Source of the DNA: Sphingobacterium sp. UGAL515B_05
GTDB lineage: Bacteria > Bacteroidota > Bacteroidia > Sphingobacteriales > Sphingobacteriaceae
Assembly (NCBI RefSeq): GCF_033097525.1
Contig: NZ_CP109907.1
Span: forward strand, 4,464,001-4,528,000
Length of the DNA: 64,000 bases
Reading direction: 5' to 3'
Shown: one piece after another, positions 59,937-64,000 of the stretch
Layout: the number at the start of each line of letters is the position of its first letter
Position numbering within the stretch: position 1 is the stretch's first letter
Program-made: the position numbers and the translations under genes
Notes under the pieces: model-generated
What the model saw: the letters and a program-made list of their open reading frames with translations, nothing else
Databases searched by the model: none
What the model was told of the DNA's origin: nothing

Positions 59937-60566
59937 ATGAATAGAAGAGAAGCATTACAACGAGTTGCCTTAATTTTAGGGGGTACCGTTATCGGCGCTA
60001 ATTTATTTTTGGAAGGTTGTACACGCTCAGCAACAAAAGATGTACAAGCCTTGTTTGAAGCGAAGACAACCGATTTATTAGGTGACTTGGCTGAAGCAAT
60101 TTTACCAGCTACCGCAACTCCGGGTGCGAAAGAAGCAGGGGTAGGAAGTTTTATTCCGGTCATGGTTCGCGATTGTTATACGGAGAAGCAACAAAAAGCA
60201 TTTTTAACTGGTCTGGGGAGCTTGGATGATAAAGCAAAAGAGGTAAAAGGAAAACCATTCCTGGAGCTTTCTGCTGAAGACAGAACAGCTGTTGCCGCTG
60301 CTTTGGATAAAGAAGCAAATGAGTTTAATAAAAAGCAAGCTGAAGATCAGAAAGATATCATCGAGAAGAACAAGGAGAAACAAAATCAATTGTACAATTA
60401 TGTTGAGAACGATCCACCACATTGGTTCACGATGTTCAAACAGTTGACATTGACTGGTTTCTTTAACTCAGAGCTGGGTTGTACCAAAGCTTTGCGATTT
60501 GTGAAGATCCCAGGAAGATTTGATGGTAACCTTCCTTACAAAAAAGGTGATAAGGCATTTGCATAA
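59937..60566 (+). CDS. Gluconate 2-dehydrogenase subunit 3-family protein (GMC partner, hitch-hiker subunit)
   Basis: A 209-residue small subunit of membrane or periplasmic GMC dehydrogenases. MNRREALQRVALILGGTVIG with FLEGC is a Tat-like signal with a Cys that may be lipidated. The body (DLLGDLAEAILPATATPGAKEA, then FFNSELGCTKALRFVKIPGRF) is the family's mostly helical domain, in which the conserved 'ILP.TDTPGA' is ILPATATPGA. It would carry the large GMC subunit (no own signal) across the inner membrane. Last gene of the operon; a bidirectional terminator follows at once. Confidence 0.88.
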   Translation: MNRREALQRVALILGGTVIGANLFLEGCTRSATKDVQALFEAKTTDLLGDLAEAILPATATPGAKEAGVGSFIPVMVRDCYTEKQQKAFLTGLGSLDDKAKEVKGKPFLELSAEDRTAVAAALDKEANEFNKKQAEDQKDIIEKNKEKQNQLYNYVENDPPHWFTMFKQLTLTGFFNSELGCTKALRFVKIPGRFDGNLPYKKGDKAFA

Positions 60567-60580
60567 CATGATGTTCTATA

Positions 60581-60619
60581 CAAAATAAAAGGGAGGCCCA
60601 AAGCCTCCCTTTTATTTTG
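60581..60619. terminator. Bidirectional terminator between the sugar-oxidation operon and acyl-ACP thioesterase
   Basis: AAAATAAAAGGGAGGC pairs perfectly with GCCTCCCTTTTATTTT around CCAAA, with A/T tracts on both sides. It serves both convergent genes; the thioesterase stop codon (60612-60614) lies inside its right arm. Confidence 0.9.
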
Positions 60620-61337
60620 TTTCTATTGCCAAAGCAAAGTGGATTCGTTGCTGTTTAGTAACCGTCATAAAGTAACCTTGATATGTTGCATCACCGTTAA
60701 TTTCAACGGTATCATTATAGCGTAACTCACGCAGATAATTCATCTCTAAGGATCTGATCTGATTGGTCAATACAAGCTCAATGGGCAATCTGTCCATACA
60801 CCAGTCCAGGTATTTTACATTGTTGGCGTGATTGACAATATCCAGGTCGGAAAGCCTGACGCTATATTCATCAATATTTTTGACGGTCTGGGAAATATCC
60901 AATTTTGAAAATGGCTGTTGTGTTGCCGGGCGATCAGGATAGGTGGTAAAATCTTCGGTCGAAATTGCGAGCGCTTCAGAGCTCCTTTTCACGGTGTTGA
61001 TGACAGCCCAATAACTGGTTGCAGTAACATAGATCTGTCCATTCACTGTAATTTCGAAATTCCGTGTTGAGCGTGCGCCCGCTAATTCCTGAACCCAAGT
61101 TTTTACCTTGACATGGTCCATCCATTTGGGCAACCGTGCAATCTCTATGCGGATGCGGCTAAGTACCCAGGTTTGGTTATGTTTGGCCATTTCTTTAAAA
61201 CCGAATCCGACGGCATTGGCATGTTCTCCCGCGGTAAGCTGCAGGATATTGGATAAATCGGAGAAACGAATGCGGCCGTTTGAATAGCATTGCGTGAAAT
61301 AAATTTCCCACTCTTTTTCAAAAACAGATTTTTCCAT
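60612..61337 (-). CDS. Acyl-ACP thioesterase
   Basis: A 241-residue double-hotdog thioesterase of the plant FatA/FatB-like bacterial family, which releases free fatty acids from acyl carrier protein. The second hotdog carries DIVNHANNVKYLDWCMD near 170-186 (Asp, Asn and His of the active site as D-x2-NHxNN). The first hotdog shows ILQLTAGEHANAVGFG. Chain-length specificity cannot be read. It is a single-gene unit, convergent with the sugar operon; a -7-like TAATTTTG lies at 61355-61362 on its strand. Confidence 0.85.
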   Translation of the reverse strand: MEKSVFEKEWEIYFTQCYSNGRIRFSDLSNILQLTAGEHANAVGFGFKEMAKHNQTWVLSRIRIEIARLPKWMDHVKVKTWVQELAGARSTRNFEITVNGQIYVTATSYWAVINTVKRSSEALAISTEDFTTYPDRPATQQPFSKLDISQTVKNIDEYSVRLSDLDIVNHANNVKYLDWCMDRLPIELVLTNQIRSLEMNYLRELRYNDTVEINGDATYQGYFMTVTKQQRIHFALAIETK

Positions 61338-61659
61338 TTACATATAATTTTGAACAAAATTAGGCAATATGAATGATTTGGGCTATAAATTCAAAATGAA
61401 ATGACACTATATTTAGATATCTCGTTATAAATGCCTGTCGGACTTGCTGGCGGCCTTCCAGGCATGACAGTGTGTCTAAAGTACAATCGTTTTTTTATTG
61501 TAAAATAAATGATAGTTTTCAATAATTTAATTGATTATTATCATGGGAATCGGTAGATTTAAATAAGCCAATGGCAGAAAGAGATAAAATAAGATTGGCT
61601 TTAAAGCGTTATGAGTAGTATAGCGCAAAACAATTATTTACACATTAAATGCTAGTATT
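61338..61659. other. 322-base intergenic region
   Basis: Divergent region between the thioesterase and a small conserved gene. TAATTTTG (61355-61362, minus strand) is a -7 match 18 bases from the thioesterase start; no matching -33. No other feature seen on the plus side. Confidence 0.4.
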
Positions 61660-61926
61660 ATGGTTGGAGAACTAATAGCTAAAGAGGAAATTCCTCAATT
61701 TAAATTTATCCCGGCGAGTGAAGATAAGACGATGACTTTTATGGATAAATTGAAAGGGGCACTTCGGTTGGGAAATGAGTTTAAATCCAAGACTGAAATT
61801 GCCTTTCAAACAGATTCCGGACCAAAGCGTATCGAGACCACTGTATGGTCGTTAACCGATAGATATATTCAGATTAAAAGTGGCGTTTTAATCCCACTAA
61901 AATCTATTATAGCGATTGACTATTAA
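61660..61926 (+). CDS. Small conserved protein of unknown function
   Basis: An 88-residue soluble protein without signal or membrane segment. It has a likely all-beta C-terminal half (KTEIAFQTDSG, RIETTVWSLTDRYIQIKSGVLI, PLKSIIAIDY). The alternation, ending in 'iPlksIiaIdy', is like small PH/SRPBCC-free beta domains seen in Bacteroidota hypotheticals. No family recognised. A strong terminator follows 9 bases after the stop, and no ORF overlaps it on the other strand, so I think it is real. Confidence 0.65.
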   Translation: MVGELIAKEEIPQFKFIPASEDKTMTFMDKLKGALRLGNEFKSKTEIAFQTDSGPKRIETTVWSLTDRYIQIKSGVLIPLKSIIAIDY

Positions 61927-61935
61927 ATAGCCAAA

Positions 61936-61975
61936 GAAAGGCTCCTCATTTAGTTAAGGAGCCTTTCGCTTTTAA
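61936..61975 (+). terminator. Terminator of the 88-residue gene
   Basis: GAAAGGCTCCT and AGGAGCCTTTC pair with a 10-base loop and are followed by GCTTTTAATG. The T-tract is short but the stem is perfect. Confidence 0.75.
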
Positions 61976-62045
61976 TGATAGATGCTGTTAAGAAGCGCAT
62001 CAGACCGTGTTCCTTTCTAAGAGGACCTCTTGCAAAAAGAAATTT

Positions 62046-63347
62046 CTAATACGTTTCGCCTGTTAACTCTTTTAAGCGTATCTCAGATACCTTCGCATCA
62101 TATTGTGCTGTATAGCTACGTGTGATTACATTGATGTAGTTTAACTGCGCTGTTCTTACTTCTAAGGTTGTGATGGTACCGATACGGAATTTATCCATCG
62201 TGATGTTTAAATTTTCTTTTGCCAGTTCCTCATTTTTCCGTTCTACATTCGCCAGCTCCATATTGGTGATGTAGGTTTGGAATAGGGTTCTGACCTGAGC
62301 CTGGATATCTTGTTTTTGTTGCTGTATCTGTAGCTCTGAGCCTTTAATCTGAAATTTGGCAATCCGTTCGTTTCTATTTTGCAGAAATCCATTGAAAATA
62401 TTAAGGGAAGCCGATACGCCGTAGGTAAGACCTCTATTTTTGTTTTCTGTCGAGAAACCGAGGGAGGAGTGGGATTCATTCCAGTTGTACCCACTATTTA
62501 AGCCAATTTTGGGATAACGTTCGGCCTTAACTGCTTTTAAGTTGAGCTCGGCCACCCGATTGTTGATGATGGCAAGCTGAATCTGCGGATTTTGTCGATC
62601 GGCAATTTCGATCAGATTACCAAGTTTAAGATCCGTATCAAGTTTCATTTCGTCTTCAATTTGAAAATCCAGGCTCAAGTCGCGCGTCATCAGCTGATTG
62701 AGGTAAGTCTTGGTATTTTTGAAGCTTTCCTGCTGTCTGAGCAGGTTTGTCTGATCGGTATTCAAATCGACTTTTGCATTCAGAAGGTCAAGCTTGGAGC
62801 CTTTTCCGATCTCCAGGCGATTTTCGGCAAGCGTGACACGGTATCTCGATAAGGTGATGGTTGTATCCAGGGCATTTAACAGACGCTTTTGCTGCACCAG
62901 ATTGTAGTAGGTTGCCATGACTTCGCTGAGCTGGGTAATCACTTGATATTTAATCTCCGCTTCCCCTTGACGTTGTATTTCTTTGAAGCGATCGCGACGG
63001 GCGAACATGCCCAATCCATCGAATATCGTCCAGTTTAGGTTGACTCCATAAGACATGTTATCGTTTTTTGCATTGGAAATCTGCTGTACTTGACCATCTG
63101 CCCTAACCTGTCTTGAGTTCTGGATGGAGTTGCTTCTGTTGAACGATCCTGTTACTGCCGGAAGCATACCAGCGCTTCCTAGGCTGGTATTTTCTATATC
63201 AATATTGTTGTCATTTTTAGCCAAAAGAATATTGAAGTTATTGCTCAACGTTGTTTTTAGCGCATCTTCCAAGGTCAGTATCTCTTGTGCACGAGCTTGA
63301 AACATGATGGAGTAAAGGAATATTAGTAGGATGAAATTTCTCTTCAT
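62046..63347 (-). CDS. TolC-family outer-membrane efflux protein (second system)
   Basis: A 433-residue outer-membrane channel. Started at the ATG at 63347 (MKRNFILLIFLYSIMFQARAQ, a signal peptide) rather than 11 codons upstream, which would overlap the permease. EILTLEDALKTTLSNNFNILLAK follows, then the paired OEP coiled repeats (ENRLEIGKGSKLDLLNAKVDL, DKFRIGTITTLEVRTAQLNYI). Its start lies 8 bases after the stop of the RND permease, so the two form the tail of an operon whose adaptor is outside the window. Paralogue of the protein at 28880. Confidence 0.9.
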   Translation of the reverse strand: MKRNFILLIFLYSIMFQARAQEILTLEDALKTTLSNNFNILLAKNDNNIDIENTSLGSAGMLPAVTGSFNRSNSIQNSRQVRADGQVQQISNAKNDNMSYGVNLNWTIFDGLGMFARRDRFKEIQRQGEAEIKYQVITQLSEVMATYYNLVQQKRLLNALDTTITLSRYRVTLAENRLEIGKGSKLDLLNAKVDLNTDQTNLLRQQESFKNTKTYLNQLMTRDLSLDFQIEDEMKLDTDLKLGNLIEIADRQNPQIQLAIINNRVAELNLKAVKAERYPKIGLNSGYNWNESHSSLGFSTENKNRGLTYGVSASLNIFNGFLQNRNERIAKFQIKGSELQIQQQKQDIQAQVRTLFQTYITNMELANVERKNEELAKENLNITMDKFRIGTITTLEVRTAQLNYINVITRSYTAQYDAKVSEIRLKELTGETY

Positions 63348-63354
63348 GTCTTTA

Positions 63355-64000
63355 TTATTCGTAGCTTTTAATGTTATCAAATTCAGGTCTATGCTTTTTT
63401 TGTCTTGACCACATGTAATAGATTGCCGGGATAATGAACAAGGTTAGGATAAGGGAGAATATTGTACCACCAACGATTACAACCCCCATACCAATTCTAC
63501 TCGTTGAAGCAGCTCCAAGTGACATGGCAATCGGTAATGCACCCAAGGCAATGGCTAGACTTGTCATTAAGATCGGTCTAAGGCGCGATTCGGCAGAGTG
63601 CATAATGGCCTCAAATTTTTCCATTCCCTCTTCGCGCATCTGGTTGGCAAACTCAACAATCAAGATACCGTTTTTGGTCACGAGACCGATAAGCATAATG
63701 GTTCCAATTTGGCTGAAAATATTCCAGGTTTGATCAAATAACCATAGACTTATCAGTGCTCCGGCAACGGCCATGGGTACTGTAAGGATGATGATAAATG
63801 GGTCGAGGAAGCTTTCAAATTGAGCTGCTAAGATCAGGTAGATAAGCAACAAAGCAAGGCCAAAGGCAAATAGTGTATTGGAACTACTTTCAACGAAGTC
63901 ACGTGATTCGCCGCTGAGGTCGGTGGTGAAACTCTGATCGAGTACCTTTTCTTTTATGCGATCCATTGCTGCGATTCCGTCACTCATACTCATGCCTGGC
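63355..64000 (-). CDS. RND efflux permease, C-terminal part (open at the window edge)
   Basis: About 214 residues of the C-terminal end of an AcrB-like pump; the frame is open at the right edge and the true start lies outside. Seen: the last periplasmic stretch ending SGESRDFVESS, then the final membrane helices LIYLILAAQFESFLDPFIII, IMLIGLVTKNGILIVEFANQ and MHSAESRLRPILMTSLAIALGALP, with a short cytosolic tail. The helix pattern and R-L-R-P-I-L-M-T motif are diagnostic. Unlike the pump at 31331, this one is transcribed toward its TolC. Confidence 0.9.
   Translation of the reverse strand, partial: PGMSMSDGIAAMDRIKEKVLDQSFTTDLSGESRDFVESSSNTLFAFGLALLLIYLILAAQFESFLDPFIIILTVPMAVAGALISLWLFDQTWNIFSQIGTIMLIGLVTKNGILIVEFANQMREEGMEKFEAIMHSAESRLRPILMTSLAIALGALPIAMSLGAASTSRIGMGVVIVGGTIFSLILTLFIIPAIYYMWSRQKKHRPEFDNIKSYE

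Noticed and set aside
1..64000. CRISPR arrays, prophage genes, integrases, transposases
   Set aside because: No direct-repeat/spacer pattern, no integrase, capsid, terminase or intact transposase motif was seen on either strand.

Overview
The window comes from a Bacteroidota chromosome, most likely Sphingobacterium or a close relative. The evidence is several promoters of the Bacteroidota type (TTTG, about 19 bases, TAnnTTTG), families largely confined to that phylum (DUF4954, DUF3467, DUF6493, an HMA-AraC regulator, a NrtR-like Nudix regulator), moderate GC, and sphingobacterial-looking housekeeping proteins. Nothing in it looks like a prophage, CRISPR array, complete insertion sequence or plasmid origin. 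It is ordinary chromosome with several accessory islands.

Layout. 1-5 kb: the tail of a PepSY-like protein, an AraC-type regulator flanked by two RibD/DHFR-like reductases, and a large GAF-domain protein. 5-8 kb: an IPT/TIG-NHL lipoprotein divergent from a LuxR-type regulator with a STAS-like N-terminus. 8-13.7 kb: a serine hydrolase whose signal peptide is knocked out of frame at an 11-base homopolymer, then a tight four-gene operon (HMG-CoA reductase, CDP-alcohol phosphatidyltransferase, phosphatidate cytidylyltransferase, phytol/dolichol-kinase-like protein). That operon is divergent from an HTH regulator, and two near-identical dyads lie between them. 13.8-20.2 kb: azoreductase, an ECF42-type sigma factor with its DGPF/YciI partner, a split SWIM zinc-finger gene and a DUF6493 gene. 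20.3-23.8 kb: an SMP-30-like protein and an arsenic operon (arsR, DUF6428, arsC, ACR3) with three copies of an ArsR-box-like sequence. 23.9-24.2 kb: tRNA-Leu, tRNA-Gly and tRNA-Phe on the minus strand. 24.4-28.1 kb: a glycolytic operon (pfkA, a sugar-kinase-like protein, gapA) divergent from a NrtR-type regulator. 28.2-34.5 kb: tetR with an RND efflux operon. 34.6-38.7 kb: glmS with a DUF4954 gene. 38.8-50.9 kb: an HMA-AraC regulator, L,D-transpeptidase, trpB, lgt, an M42 peptidase, DUF3467, a GNAT-nitrilase fusion, an M13 peptidase, rplU-rpmA and two lipoproteins. 51.1-60.6 kb: an eight-gene plus-strand operon for exported sugar oxidoreductases (SUMF1-like, two Gfo/Idh/MocA, ApbE, a TIM-barrel isomerase, an MFS permease, GMC oxidoreductase and gluconate-2-dehydrogenase subunit 3). 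60.6-64 kb: acyl-ACP thioesterase, a small conserved protein, and the end of a second RND operon (permease, TolC).

Most worth a second look: the HMG-CoA-reductase/phospholipid-enzyme operon, which reads as a dedicated lipid-alcohol activation and transfer pathway of unknown product; the putative 3-keto-glycoside operon; the two frame disruptions (8.2-9.4 kb and 17.1 kb), which are pseudogenes, phase-variable genes or assembly errors; and the arsenic operon's repeated operator with its Cys-rich DUF6428 protein. All functional statements come from reading motifs by eye; no database search was run.
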